A stretch of DNA of 36,740 nucleotides from an uncultured Fibrobacter sp. (GCA_946186895.1 CAMHOW010000021.1:1-36740), one strand, 5' to 3'; positions 24,477 through 32,100 are shown, counted from the stretch's first letter. The notes: generated by a model from the sequence alone, not told the origin. Made by a program: numbers and translations.

Positions 24477-25583
24477 TTATTTCCACTTGAACAGCCCGAG
24501 GAGCCCGAAGGGCACGGCGAATACGTTGATGGGCACCTGCATGATTTCGGTAACGGGCAGGGCCAGCAGGAGTCGCTTTGAATGAAGTTTCACGGCGGCG
24601 CAGGTAAGGAAAACCAGATCGCACAGGATCTTCACGCCCATGGGGATGGCGAACCAGGCGATAGGGAAGTCCGCAAAGGCTACTAGGAAGGGGCTTACGA
24701 GAAGCCATACCAAGAATGTGTAGATGAGGGAAAGCCCTAGAGTGTACAGGTGGCTGTCATACTTAGTACCGTTACTGCTCCAACGCGCCCGTTGGAAGAA
24801 CAGGGCCTTCAGGGAATCTACCGGGGCTGTGTCGATGAGGGCGTCGGCGCTCAGGTTGTAACAGAACTGTACCCCCGGCTCCTTGATCATCTTGTGGATG
24901 AGCATGTCGTCGTCGCCGCTGGAAAGGTTCACCAGGTCTCCGAACCCGCCTACCTTGAAGAACAGGTCCTTCTTGTAGGCAAGGCAGGCGGCGCTGGCCA
25001 GCATAGGGTGACCCAGGCTGAATCCGGCGGCTTCGATGGAGGTATAAGCTAGGGTTTCGAGCCTCTGGTACTGATGCACGGGGCTCCAGCCGCCGGTATT
25101 GCGTTTTGGGCCTTGCACGATGGCTATGTCACCTTCGAACCTGCCTGCCATGGAGGCGAGCCAGCGCTTGGTGGGCACGCAGTCGGCGTCCATAATCAAC
25201 AGCACTTCGCCACGGGCTTCCTTGAATCCTGCTTCTAGGGCCCGCTTCTTGGGGCTTTCCACCTTCGGGAGGTTCGGGTCCAGATGCAGGGCTCGGAACT
25301 TGTCGGAATGGGAGGCCACAAACTCGTCCAGGATTTTTCCCGTAGAATCAGTGGAACGGTCGTCCACGCAGATAATCTCGTATTGTCCCTCGTATTCCTG
25401 GGCGGCTAGGGCGTCCAAGGTCCGCTGCAAGAACTGTTCCTCGTTTCGCATGGGAATGACCACGGAAACATAGGGCGTGGCGCTCCCCTTGTGACGGTGC
25501 GTGCGGATAATTCCCACGGCAAACGTGAGAATGGCTACGGCATAGACCGTAGTGAGCACCCCAAGGACAATTACGCTCAACAT
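24477..25583 (-). CDS. Membrane glycosyltransferase, family GT2
   Basis: The protein has 368 residues: one N-terminal helix (about 3-25), a GT2 catalytic domain (about 37-270), then three C-terminal helices. Motifs include VVIPMRNEE, VDDRSTDSTG (nucleotide-binding Asp), MDADC (DXD), GDDDML and QRARW (QXXRW-like acceptor motif). Processive membrane GT2 enzymes build polysaccharides or glycolipids from nucleotide sugars; the sugar cannot be told. The layout fits glycosyltransferases of the cellulose synthase-like/hyaluronan-type group or a glycolipid synthase. It is divergent from the PorV-like gene by 51 bp, and its end nearly touches cca. Confidence 0.85.
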   Translation of the reverse strand: MLSVIVLGVLTTVYAVAILTFAVGIIRTHRHKGSATPYVSVVIPMRNEEQFLQRTLDALAAQEYEGQYEIICVDDRSTDSTGKILDEFVASHSDKFRALHLDPNLPKVESPKKRALEAGFKEARGEVLLIMDADCVPTKRWLASMAGRFEGDIAIVQGPKRNTGGWSPVHQYQRLETLAYTSIEAAGFSLGHPMLASAACLAYKKDLFFKVGGFGDLVNLSSGDDDMLIHKMIKEPGVQFCYNLSADALIDTAPVDSLKALFFQRARWSSNGTKYDSHLYTLGLSLIYTFLVWLLVSPFLVAFADFPIAWFAIPMGVKILCDLVFLTCAAVKLHSKRLLLALPVTEIMQVPINVFAVPFGLLGLFKWK

Positions 25584-25620
25584 GTCCGCAAATTTAGAAA
25601 ACTTGGGTGGCCTTTTTTTG

Positions 25621-25634
25621 TATCTTGTAGCCGT
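25621..25634 (+). promoter_or_regulatory. TATCTT box directly before the porV-like gene
   Basis: TATCTT at 25621-25626 is 8 nt before the ATG at 25635. There is no Shine-Dalgarno sequence. It resembles the box before folE. Confidence 0.4.
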
Positions 25635-26561
25635 ATGTTCAAGAAACTTGTTGCCTCCGCTCTTGTTACGGGCTCCCTCGCTTTTGCCGGGGAGTATTGG
25701 AACGTGGATCCGGGTGGCGTGACTATGAAGTTTCTTGCGTTGCAGGTTTCGCCTCGTAGCGCCGCCATGGCGGGTGCAGGTGTTGCTGACCCTGCCCGGG
25801 CCTCTGAAGTGACACGGAATCCCCTGGCTATGAGTGCTGTAGAATCTCCGGAATTCGGGCTCAACCAGATTGTCTTTGACGGCATGGGTTCGGACCGCTT
25901 TATCAATGTTTACTACGGACTCCCTTTCGCTGAAAAGTTTACCTTCTCTGCGGGCCTGGATTATCTCGGTTACGACGATATTGAAGGTCGTGATGAGAAT
26001 GGTTTAGAAACGGGGGAGTATGGCGCTTACGCCTGGGCTGCACAGCTTGGACTCGGTAGCCGTAATTCCGCTTTTAACTGGGGCGTGACTGCACGCTTTG
26101 CAAGCCAGACCATTGAAGATGAAACGGCCTACGCAATTCTTGGAGACATCGGTGGTTCTTTCAAGGTGAACCGCTACATGGCTTTTGGAGCGACTCTCAC
26201 TAATGCAGGCTACGTTACCGCCTACGACAATGAAGACGAATATGCTCCTATGGCGCTCCAGGCAGGCATTACGGGAATGATACCCGTTACAGAAAGGTGG
26301 CGAGTCCATGTCTCCGCTGATGCCTACCGCCGTGCTGATACCGAGATTCAGGGGCTATTCGGGGCCGAAATTGCCTATGCCGAAACATTGATGCTTCGCT
26401 TGGGAACGTCGGTTCGTAAAGATGAAAGCGATGACTATTCCACAGGTGTTGCCTGCGGTCTTGGCGTGGTCTTTGGCATGATTGTCTTTGACTACGGATA
26501 TTCCCCGCGTCTTGCTTATGACGGTGGCAATCACCACATTGCCGTGGGCCTGCGGTTCTAG
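25635..26561 (+). CDS. PorV/PorQ-family outer-membrane beta-barrel
   Basis: The protein has 308 residues with a signal peptide (MFKKLVASALVTGSLAFA). The next segment, FLALQVSPRSAAMAGAGVAD followed by VTRNPLAM, is the hallmark N-terminus of the PorV/PorQ (FadL-like) family. The rest alternates in beta-strand pattern and ends in an aromatic residue (AVGLRF), typical of barrels. In T9SS, PorV carries cargo at the outer membrane and works with PorU and PorZ; PorQ is a relative. Which one this is cannot be decided by eye. The ATG at 25635 is preferred over an in-frame upstream start at 25491, since the latter overlaps the divergent gene and would bury the signal peptide. Confidence 0.8.
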   Translation: MFKKLVASALVTGSLAFAGEYWNVDPGGVTMKFLALQVSPRSAAMAGAGVADPARASEVTRNPLAMSAVESPEFGLNQIVFDGMGSDRFINVYYGLPFAEKFTFSAGLDYLGYDDIEGRDENGLETGEYGAYAWAAQLGLGSRNSAFNWGVTARFASQTIEDETAYAILGDIGGSFKVNRYMAFGATLTNAGYVTAYDNEDEYAPMALQAGITGMIPVTERWRVHVSADAYRRADTEIQGLFGAEIAYAETLMLRLGTSVRKDESDDYSTGVACGLGVVFGMIVFDYGYSPRLAYDGGNHHIAVGLRF

Positions 26562-26591
26562 CGACCCTGTCATCCCCGCACCATCGTTGTC

Positions 26592-26612
26592 ATCCCGGCC
26601 TTGTGCCGGGAT
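26592..26612. repeat. REP-like palindrome (ATCCCGGC type)
   Basis: ATCCCGGC pairs with GCCGGGAT around CTTGT. It is flanked by TGTC on the left and CGCCTTT on the right, like the copy at 31119-31140. It lies between the convergent porV-like and sigma54 activator genes and may act as a terminator. Confidence 0.8.
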
Positions 26613-26633
26613 CGCCTTTCGTGTTGTGCGTCC

Positions 26634-27578
26634 TTAGCTCGCAATCGTCACACGACCCTTCTGCAGCTGGTAGCATAGGCTTCCGCGGCTGATTCCCAGT
26701 TTCCGCGCTGCCTTGCACTTGTTGCCCTTGCATAGCAGCAGTGTTTCCTCGATGTCGGTGAGCGTGGGCTTTTTCTTTCGTTTTCTCAAAAAGTCCGTCA
26801 CGTATATGGAGCAGATGTTCTTCTCGTAAAGTTTGGGCACTGAAAATTCCTGGGTCAGAATTTCGATGAGCGATACGTCGTAGGGTTTCAGCACAGAATA
26901 CCTCTGCAATATGTTCTTTAGTTGGCGAATGTTTCCGGGCCAGGGGCAGGCCTTCAGCAGGTCCATCTCTTCGGGAGAAAGGTTGCGGTTGTGGTCTTCG
27001 CGCCCGTCGGTACGAGCTGTCGCCAGGCTTCGTGCTTCTCGCCACAAATCAGAAGCTACGACATCGAAGTCCCGCCTTGCCCGCAGGGGTGGAATTTCGA
27101 TGGGGAACACATTGATACGGAAGAACAGGTCCGCACGAAAATTTCCGTCGGCGATTTCCATTTTCAGGTTCCGGTTGGTGGCGCATATCAGCCGGAAGTT
27201 CACGGGAATGCTCTGGGCGGCCCCCACAGGAGTCACCGCCTTCTCCTGTAGAATTCGGAGCAGCTTGCTCTGGGTCTCTAGCGGGAGCTCTCCGATCTCG
27301 TCCAGGAACAGAGTGCCCCCTTCTGCAGAGCGGACAAGCCCCAGCTTCTCCTCTACCGCTCCGGTAAACGCCCCCTTGACCGACCCTTCCAGGATACTTT
27401 CGGCAAGGCTTTTCGGTATGGAGCTGCAGTTCAGCGCCACGAAGGGGCTCTCCCTCCGCGGGCCGTGATTGTGGATGAACCGGGCTGCCACCTCCTTGCC
27501 TGCGCCGGATTCCCCTTGCAATAGCACGGGAATGTTCGAAAGGGCTGCGATTTCTAGCATTTTCTGTTGGTCTTTCAT
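26634..27578 (-). CDS. Stand-alone sigma54-dependent transcriptional activator
   Basis: The protein has 314 residues: an AAA+ domain (about 1-230) and a Fis-type helix-turn-helix (about 275-312). Walker A is GESGAGKE at 22-29, the sigma54-contacting loop GAFTGA is intact at 69-74, Walker B is TLFLDE ending at 93-94, and LRARRDF marks the sensor/arginine region. No receiver, GAF or PAS domain precedes the AAA+ module, as in PspF, so activity must be set by a partner protein, expression level or another signal. The ATG at 27578 is fixed by GGAGG five bases upstream, giving a shorter protein than the longest open frame. Two TTTTACAA-type sites lie upstream of it. Confidence 0.92.
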   Translation of the reverse strand: MKDQQKMLEIAALSNIPVLLQGESGAGKEVAARFIHNHGPRRESPFVALNCSSIPKSLAESILEGSVKGAFTGAVEEKLGLVRSAEGGTLFLDEIGELPLETQSKLLRILQEKAVTPVGAAQSIPVNFRLICATNRNLKMEIADGNFRADLFFRINVFPIEIPPLRARRDFDVVASDLWREARSLATARTDGREDHNRNLSPEEMDLLKACPWPGNIRQLKNILQRYSVLKPYDVSLIEILTQEFSVPKLYEKNICSIYVTDFLRKRKKKPTLTDIEETLLLCKGNKCKAARKLGISRGSLCYQLQKGRVTIAS

Positions 27579-27614
27579 GGTACCTCCGACGTAATAGACG
27601 GAGATACGGACCAT

Positions 27615-27860
27615 TTTATGCCTTGCCTTCCCGTTTTTTTACAAAACCGCCCCCTTTTTTACAATTTGCAAACGACTGTTGCCTTTTGTGGCGGGGGAAG
27701 CCTCCCCCTCGCCAAAGCCTTGCCTGTCCTTATGTCAGGCCCGCGAAGGCGGGCATCTGCAGCCCATTCCTTTCTCGTCACAAAACAGTGCAAGTCTTTG
27801 TCTACCCCCTCTCCTAGGTGGCCTTGCCCCCTAAAACCCCTTGTTCGCCCTGCGTTTTTT
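27615..27860. other. Gene-free region with A/T sites, hairpins and a REP-like palindrome
   Basis: TTTTACAAAA (27637-27646) and TTTTACAA (27657-27664) lie 20 bp apart, two helical turns, upstream of the sigma54 activator. A GC-rich hairpin GGCG-GGGGA/TCCCC-CGCC spans 27690-27713. A palindrome GCCCGC/GCGGGC is at 27739-27754. No convincing gene was found in this stretch. Confidence 0.55.
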
Positions 27861-27863
27861 TTC

Positions 27864-28011
27864 TATATATGCCCCCGCAACTATAAAAAGTTGCAGACAT
27901 AGACAACCATATTACCAAAGTGGCTGGCCAGATGGGTAGGCTTGGGCACGACGACCGTGAGGAAAGCGGTTGCGCTCGAAGCTGAGAGGTTTGGTGGCCC
28001 GAAAGGAAAAA
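27864..28011 (+). promoter_or_regulatory. Promoter box and structured leader of the aspartokinase gene
   Basis: TATATAT at 27864-27870 is a possible -10. The inferred 5' leader of about 135 nt opens with hairpin GCAACT/AGTTGC (27877-27894) and includes CACG/CGTG and AGCG/CGCT hairpins further on. A possible 17-codon open frame (27932-27985, MGRLGHDDREESGCARS) lies inside it. No match to the lysine or SAM riboswitch core is recognisable. Attenuation or another leader control is conceivable but unproven. GAAAGGAAAAA precedes the ATG. Confidence 0.35.
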
Positions 28012-29334
28012 ATGAGTCAAAGAATCGTATGCAAGTTCGGCGGCAGCTCTGTCGCCGATGCCGGCCAGTTCAAGAAGATCAAGGCCATCGTTGAATCCGA
28101 CAAGAACCGCAAGGTCATCGTCGTTTCCGCCCCCGGCAAGCGCAATCCCAAAGAGACGAAGCTTACCGACCTCCTCTACAGCACCTACGACCTCGCCTCC
28201 AAGGGCCTCGACTTTTCGACCCCGTGGAACCTGATCCGTCAGCGCTATGACGAAATCTGCAACGAGCTCGGCCTGGGCGACAAGCTCACCGAAGATCTCG
28301 ACAGCCTCGAAGACAAGCTCAAGAACCACCCCGAATCCGTCAGCACCGACTTCTTGGTGAGTCGTGGCGAATTCCTGTGCGCTCGCCTCATGGCCAAGTA
28401 CCTGGGCGCAAACTTCGTGGATACCTTCCCGCTGATCACCTTCGACGACAAGTACCGCATTGTCCCTAAGACCTACGAAGAAATCGCCAAGACCCTCTCC
28501 GACGAGAACCAGCTTTACGTGCTGCCGGGCTTCTATGGTGCAAACCTCCGTGGCGAAGTCAAGACCTTCAGCCGTGGCGGCTCCGACATTACGGGCGCCA
28601 TCCTCGCTAACGGCATCGATGCCGCCAAGTACGAGAACTGGACCGACGTCTCGGGCATGCTCATGGCAGACCCGCGCATCGTCGAAAATCCGCTGCCCAT
28701 CGAATACGTGAGCTACCGCGAAATCCGCGAACTCGCTTACTCCGGCGCTTCTGTGCTCCACGACGAATCCATCGCTCCCTGCCGCGCGAAGAAGATTCCT
28801 ATCAACATTCGCAATACGAACCGTCCCGAAGACGCGGGCACCATCATCGGCCCCACTCCGGAAGAAGCAAAGCTCCCGATTACGGGCGTTGCCGGCCGCA
28901 AGGGCTTCTCCATGATCTACATCGAGAAGTCCATGATGAACAAGGAAGTCGGTTTCGGTCGCCGCGTGCTCGCCGTGCTCGAAAGCGAAGGCCTCTCCTA
29001 CGAACTGTGCCCGAGCGCTATCGACTCCATGAGCATTGTCGTGGACTCCAAGGCTCTCGACGCCGTGCAGGACGTGGTTCTCGAAGACATCACGCAGCAG
29101 ATGCGCCCCGACCGTATCAAGGTGTTCCCGGGCATCGCGCTCATCGCTACCGTGGGTCACGGCATGACGAACAAGATCGGTGTGGCTGCGAAGCTCTTCA
29201 CCGCTCTCGCCGAGAACAAGGTGAACGTCCGCATCATCGACCAGGGTTCTTCGCAGATCAACATCATCACCGGTGTTGACGAAGCCGATACCGAGAAGGC
29301 CATCAAGGCCATCTACGGCGCCTTCGTGAAATAA
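28012..29334 (+). CDS. lysC: Aspartokinase
   Basis: The protein has 440 residues. It phosphorylates aspartate at the head of the lysine, threonine and methionine pathway and of diaminopimelate synthesis for the cell wall. KFGGSSVAD (N-terminal ATP site), SRGEFLCARL, and SRGGSDITGAIL (phosphate/aspartate site) define the kinase domain (about 1-285). Two ACT-type regulatory segments follow (about 300-440; GRRVLAVLESEGLSYEL, VAAKLFTALAENKVNVRII), where lysine or threonine would normally inhibit. The gene is rich in C-ending codons (CTC, GAC, ATC, AAG), more than its neighbours, which suggests strong expression. The ATG at 28012 has GGAAAAA just before it; an in-frame TTG at 27970 is less likely. 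Confidence 0.93.
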   Translation: MSQRIVCKFGGSSVADAGQFKKIKAIVESDKNRKVIVVSAPGKRNPKETKLTDLLYSTYDLASKGLDFSTPWNLIRQRYDEICNELGLGDKLTEDLDSLEDKLKNHPESVSTDFLVSRGEFLCARLMAKYLGANFVDTFPLITFDDKYRIVPKTYEEIAKTLSDENQLYVLPGFYGANLRGEVKTFSRGGSDITGAILANGIDAAKYENWTDVSGMLMADPRIVENPLPIEYVSYREIRELAYSGASVLHDESIAPCRAKKIPINIRNTNRPEDAGTIIGPTPEEAKLPITGVAGRKGFSMIYIEKSMMNKEVGFGRRVLAVLESEGLSYELCPSAIDSMSIVVDSKALDAVQDVVLEDITQQMRPDRIKVFPGIALIATVGHGMTNKIGVAAKLFTALAENKVNVRIIDQGSSQINIITGVDEADTEKAIKAIYGAFVK

Positions 29335-29357
29335 CCCGTGATTGTCATCCTGAGCAA

Positions 29358-29373
29358 GATGCCGTGAGGCATC
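29358..29373. repeat. Palindrome within a TGTCATCCTGAGC-type repeat
   Basis: GATGCC pairs with GGCATC around GTGA. It sits inside an element that begins TGTCATCCTGAGC and ends GAAGGATCTC, a repeat type widespread in bacterial intergenic regions. Confidence 0.55.
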
Positions 29374-29403
29374 GCGTCGAAGGATCTCAAACCAGAATAT
29401 CGA

Positions 29404-29433
29404 AAAACGGCCCGGATTTATCCGGGTCGTTTT
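29404..29433. terminator. Bidirectional terminator between lysC and the esterase gene
   Basis: AAAACGGCCCGGAT pairs with ATCCGGGTCGTTTT (one G-T pair) around TT. A-runs and T-runs on the two sides allow termination of both convergent genes. Confidence 0.85.
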
Positions 29434-29480
29434 GTTTCTTAGAGAGGAACTTTTCCGAAAGACTGTTCTATGCCGAACTC

Positions 29481-30953
29481 CTAGTGCGTCACGACAATCC
29501 GTCGAGTGGCATCGCCCTGGACCTTCAGGAAGTAGCTTCCGCCGGCAACAGCTTCCAGGGATACGGTTTCGCCCCTGGAGGCGCGTCCCGCCATCACCTT
29601 CTTGCCCTTCAGGTCAAAGACTCCGTAGGCCAGGTTGTCGCCTTCCACAACCGTGAAGCTCAGGTTCTTGTCACCCATGGCGATCTTCGAGACCTTCGCG
29701 AATGCAGGCGCCTGCTTCCCTGCGGCTTCGAAGCTAGCCGGTGCCGCAGATTTCTGGAGGGCCACCACCGTCTCCTGCTTGCCGTAGGTTCCGGTCGCGA
29801 GCTTGTACAAGAAGTCGAAAGCCTTGTCCTGCACGCTGTCGGCAAACACGATCTCACTGCCGTCTTCTGCGGTACGGGTGCTGTTGTAGAACTCGTGCTT
29901 CAGGCCGTAACCCACCGGGTTGTAGAATTCGTGGGCCACGCCCCTTGCCGTCAGGGCAGAATCAATGGCGTAGCTTCCATAAATGGTGGGGGTCTCGATT
30001 TGGAACTTGAAGGCCTTTGCAAAGGCGCTGTACTTTTCGGGCACCGCTTCGGCAACCATCTTGTCCGGCTTGGATATGGCGTGTCCCACGTTGTAGGGCA
30101 TCACGTAGTCGGAATCCCCGTGAGCGAGGAACACCGGGACATCGCTATTCTTCACGAGATCAATATCGTGGATGCCTCCCCAGAGGGCCACCACGCCGTC
30201 GGCAGTGCCCCTATAGTCCCTGGCGCCATACTGATTCAGTTTGCCCCATGGGACATTTTCCTTCTTGTTGTCTTTCACAACAAACTGCGACGTGGAATCG
30301 ATGTAAGAGGGGAAATCCCTTTTGCTCAGGGCATAGATGTTTTCAAGAGCCATCATGGCGCCTGCGCTGTTGCCCAGCACGTAAATCTTGCTGGGGTTGA
30401 TTCTCAGCGCCTTTGCGTTCAGTCTCAGGTAACGGATGGCCGCATGCAGGTCCTGCACGCTCCTATAGACCGTGCGGGCAAAACTCGCGCTGTCGATGCG
30501 GAACGGATTGCCGCTGCCCGTCATGACCACGCCCTTGCGGTATTCCAGGGACGCCGTCACGAAACCGCGGGCGGCGAGGGAATCCGCGTAGGCAACGGAT
30601 TTCTGGTCAAAGTCGTCCTTGGCCGAGGCCACGAAAGCCCCGCCGTGGCAAATCACCACTGCCGCCCTGTCAGTACCATTGTCGTTCACAGGTTCGTAGA
30701 TATCCATCACGACAGGCTCCATCACCACCTGTTCCGACTCGTAGAGGTGCAGCATGTTCTTTTCCATCTTGAAACTCACCATCAATTCGGAGAGGATATT
30801 GTAGTTGCTCTTGTCCATGGTCGGCACATCGTAGGCGACGGTCACGGTCCTTGCGTCGCTGACATCGAAAAGGCGGTCTTTGTAACGCACGCCGTCGGCG
30901 GCAAAGACGCTGGTCATTCCCATGAGTGCTGCTATCATAATCTGTGTTTTCAT
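29481..30953 (-). CDS. Secreted alpha/beta-hydrolase (esterase-like) with T9SS-type C-terminus
   Basis: The protein has 490 residues with a signal peptide (MKTQIMIAALMGMTSVFAAD). The hydrolase domain shows the oxyanion HGG at 103-105, nucleophile S196 in GNSAG, acid D280 or D282 (HGDSD) and candidate His353. This suits carboxylesterases such as BD-FAE-type or acetyl esterases active on plant-wall esters, though the substrate is not proven. Residues about 420-490 form a short beta domain with FDLKGKKVMAG and GSYFLKVQG ending RIVVTH, matching the C-terminal sorting-type domain of T9SS cargo. The ATG at 30953 is preferred because AGAGG precedes it; an in-frame upstream ATG has no such signal. 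A long open frame on the opposite strand is rejected. Confidence 0.85.
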   Translation of the reverse strand: MKTQIMIAALMGMTSVFAADGVRYKDRLFDVSDARTVTVAYDVPTMDKSNYNILSELMVSFKMEKNMLHLYESEQVVMEPVVMDIYEPVNDNGTDRAAVVICHGGAFVASAKDDFDQKSVAYADSLAARGFVTASLEYRKGVVMTGSGNPFRIDSASFARTVYRSVQDLHAAIRYLRLNAKALRINPSKIYVLGNSAGAMMALENIYALSKRDFPSYIDSTSQFVVKDNKKENVPWGKLNQYGARDYRGTADGVVALWGGIHDIDLVKNSDVPVFLAHGDSDYVMPYNVGHAISKPDKMVAEAVPEKYSAFAKAFKFQIETPTIYGSYAIDSALTARGVAHEFYNPVGYGLKHEFYNSTRTAEDGSEIVFADSVQDKAFDFLYKLATGTYGKQETVVALQKSAAPASFEAAGKQAPAFAKVSKIAMGDKNLSFTVVEGDNLAYGVFDLKGKKVMAGRASRGETVSLEAVAGGSYFLKVQGDATRRIVVTH

Positions 30954-30989
30954 GATGTTATCCTCTCTTTTTAATTCTTTTATACCCAT

Positions 30990-31019
30990 AATATATTTTC
31001 AGAAATTCATATTGTCCAA
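30990..31019 (-). promoter_or_regulatory. Candidate sigma70 promoter of the esterase gene, within an inverted repeat
   Basis: On the minus strand TTGGAC (31014-31019), 18 bp and TATATT (30990-30995) form a plausible promoter. The inverted pair ATAATATATT (30988-30997) and AATATATTAT (31018-31027) covers both elements and could be a repressor site. Confidence 0.4.
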
Positions 31020-31036
31020 TATATTATTTCTTGGTT

Positions 31037-31059
31037 TTTAATCAATAAATTTGATTAAA
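31037..31059. promoter_or_regulatory. A/T-rich palindrome in the divergent esterase/zinc-ribbon region
   Basis: TTTAATCA and TGATTAAA pair around ATAAATT. It has no T-run and could be an operator between the two divergent genes. Confidence 0.4.
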
Positions 31060-31118
31060 TGGCCAAAAAACTGGAAATTTGGCTAGTTTGCCAATGCAAT
31101 CGCTGTCCCGCATATGTC

Positions 31119-31140
31119 ATGCCGGCCCCCGAGCCGGCAT
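31119..31140. repeat. REP-like palindrome (ATGCCGGC type)
   Basis: ATGCCGGC pairs with GCCGGCAT around CCCCGA, flanked by TGTC and CGCCTTTT. It is the same family as 26592-26612. Confidence 0.8.
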
Positions 31141-31171
31141 CGCCTTTTCATGCGTCACCTTTTTTCGTCTT

Positions 31172-31190
31172 AGACTTGACAAGTCTTTTT
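31172..31190 (+). promoter_or_regulatory. Hairpin AGACTT/AAGTCT with embedded TTGACA
   Basis: AGACTT pairs with AAGTCT around GAC, and TTTT follows, so it can act as a weak terminator. TTGACA (31176-31181) lies across its centre and could instead be the -35 of the zinc-ribbon gene, but no good -10 is found 16-18 bp downstream. Confidence 0.35.
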
Positions 31191-31232
31191 AGAATAACGA
31201 CATTTGTATATGTGCAAAAAAAGGAGAAGTTT

Positions 31233-31511
31233 ATGGAAATGAAGTTTTGCCAAAGTTGTGGCATGCCGCTTTCGCCAGAAGTCTTGGGCACCAACGCCGA
31301 CGGTAGCAAGAACGAAGAATACTGCATCTACTGCTACAAAGACGGAGCGTTCACCAGTAACTGCACAATGGACGAGATGATTGAATTCTGCTCCAAGTTC
31401 GTGGACGAGTTCAACAAGAACACGGGCAAGAGCCTCTCCCGCGAAGAATACGAGGCAGAACTTCGCAAGTACTTCCCGACTCTCAAGCGTTGGAAATCAA
31501 ACAACATTTAA
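31233..31511 (+). CDS. Small zinc-ribbon protein
   Basis: The protein has 92 residues. Four Cys form two pairs, C6/C9 (FCQSCGMPL) and C31/C34 (YCIYC), as in putative zinc-ribbon proteins found in many bacteria. The rest is a helical region with charged residues (EEYEAELRKYFPTLKRW). Zinc binding is likely; a role in protein-nucleic acid interaction or regulation is a guess. The ATG is fixed by AAGGAG at 31221-31226, six bases upstream. The next gene starts 5 nt after the stop, so the two may share a transcript. Confidence 0.85.
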   Translation: MEMKFCQSCGMPLSPEVLGTNADGSKNEEYCIYCYKDGAFTSNCTMDEMIEFCSKFVDEFNKNTGKSLSREEYEAELRKYFPTLKRWKSNNI

Positions 31512-31516
31512 ACGCC

Positions 31517-32095
31517 ATGCGTTTCGCCCTGTTTTTCGCTCTTCTTCTCGCAGCTCTTTCTTTCATGGCTTGCGGCCAGTCTTTTACCGACCCCCGTGAC
31601 GGCCAGGCCTATAAAGTTGTACAAATCGGTAATGTGACCTGGTTTGCTCAAAACCTGAATTACGAAATCGATGGTAGTGTTTGTCCAGAGGGTGACAGCC
31701 GCAACTGCGACAAATATGGCCGGCTTTACACCTGGGAAATTGCACAAAATGTCTGCCCCGAAGGTTGGCTGCTTCCCGACAGCTTGGACCTTGCAAAGCT
31801 TGTGGAACAGGCTGGTGGTGAGTCTCAGGCTGGTGATGCCCTCAAGTCTACGGACGGATGGTTCAAGAAGGGGAATGGCTCTGATGGGTTTGGCTTCAGT
31901 GCGCTTCCTGCCGGCTTCCGTAATGTAGAAGGCGCTTACGATGGCATCGGCGGTTATGCCTATATTTGGAGTGCCACGGAAACATTAGATGGACTTGCTT
32001 ACTACCTGTTTTTGGATTTTTCCAGCAAATCTGCAGGCTTAAACGCTTTTGGCAAGGGCGACTCCCGTTCTGTCCGGTGCATCCAAAAGCCGTAA
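31517..32095 (+). CDS. Lipoprotein with Fibrobacter succinogenes major paralogous domain
   Basis: The protein has 192 residues. A lipoprotein signal ends at lipobox FMAC (C19). The single domain (about 22-192) shows the family pattern: DPRDGQAYKVVQIGNVTWFA, NLNYE, CPEG twice, YGRLYTWE, LPAGFRN, IWSATE and the closing SVRCIQ. This domain is a large Fibrobacter-specific paralogous group of unknown function in surface or periplasmic proteins. The ATG at 31517 is chosen because the lipobox would then be 19 residues in. No Shine-Dalgarno sequence is visible, and the gene follows the zinc-ribbon gene by 5 nt, suggesting coupling. Confidence 0.88.
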   Translation: MRFALFFALLLAALSFMACGQSFTDPRDGQAYKVVQIGNVTWFAQNLNYEIDGSVCPEGDSRNCDKYGRLYTWEIAQNVCPEGWLLPDSLDLAKLVEQAGGESQAGDALKSTDGWFKKGNGSDGFGFSALPAGFRNVEGAYDGIGGYAYIWSATETLDGLAYYLFLDFSSKSAGLNAFGKGDSRSVRCIQKP

Positions 32096-32100
32096 AGGGC

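Noticed and set aside
27890..28011. RNase P or signal-recognition RNA fragment in the lysC leader (GAGGAAAG and AGATGGGTAGGC look similar)
   Set aside because: The conserved cores are incomplete and in the wrong order, and the stretch is too short.
27814..29160. 448-codon open frame on the minus strand
   Set aside because: It lies opposite aspartokinase, whose motifs are complete. The frame is a by-product of C-ending codons in lysC.
29364..30974. 536-codon open frame on the plus strand, longer than the gene on the other strand
   Set aside because: The minus strand holds a signal peptide, HGG, GNSAG and a sorting-type C-terminus. The plus frame has no recognisable motif and crosses the terminator.
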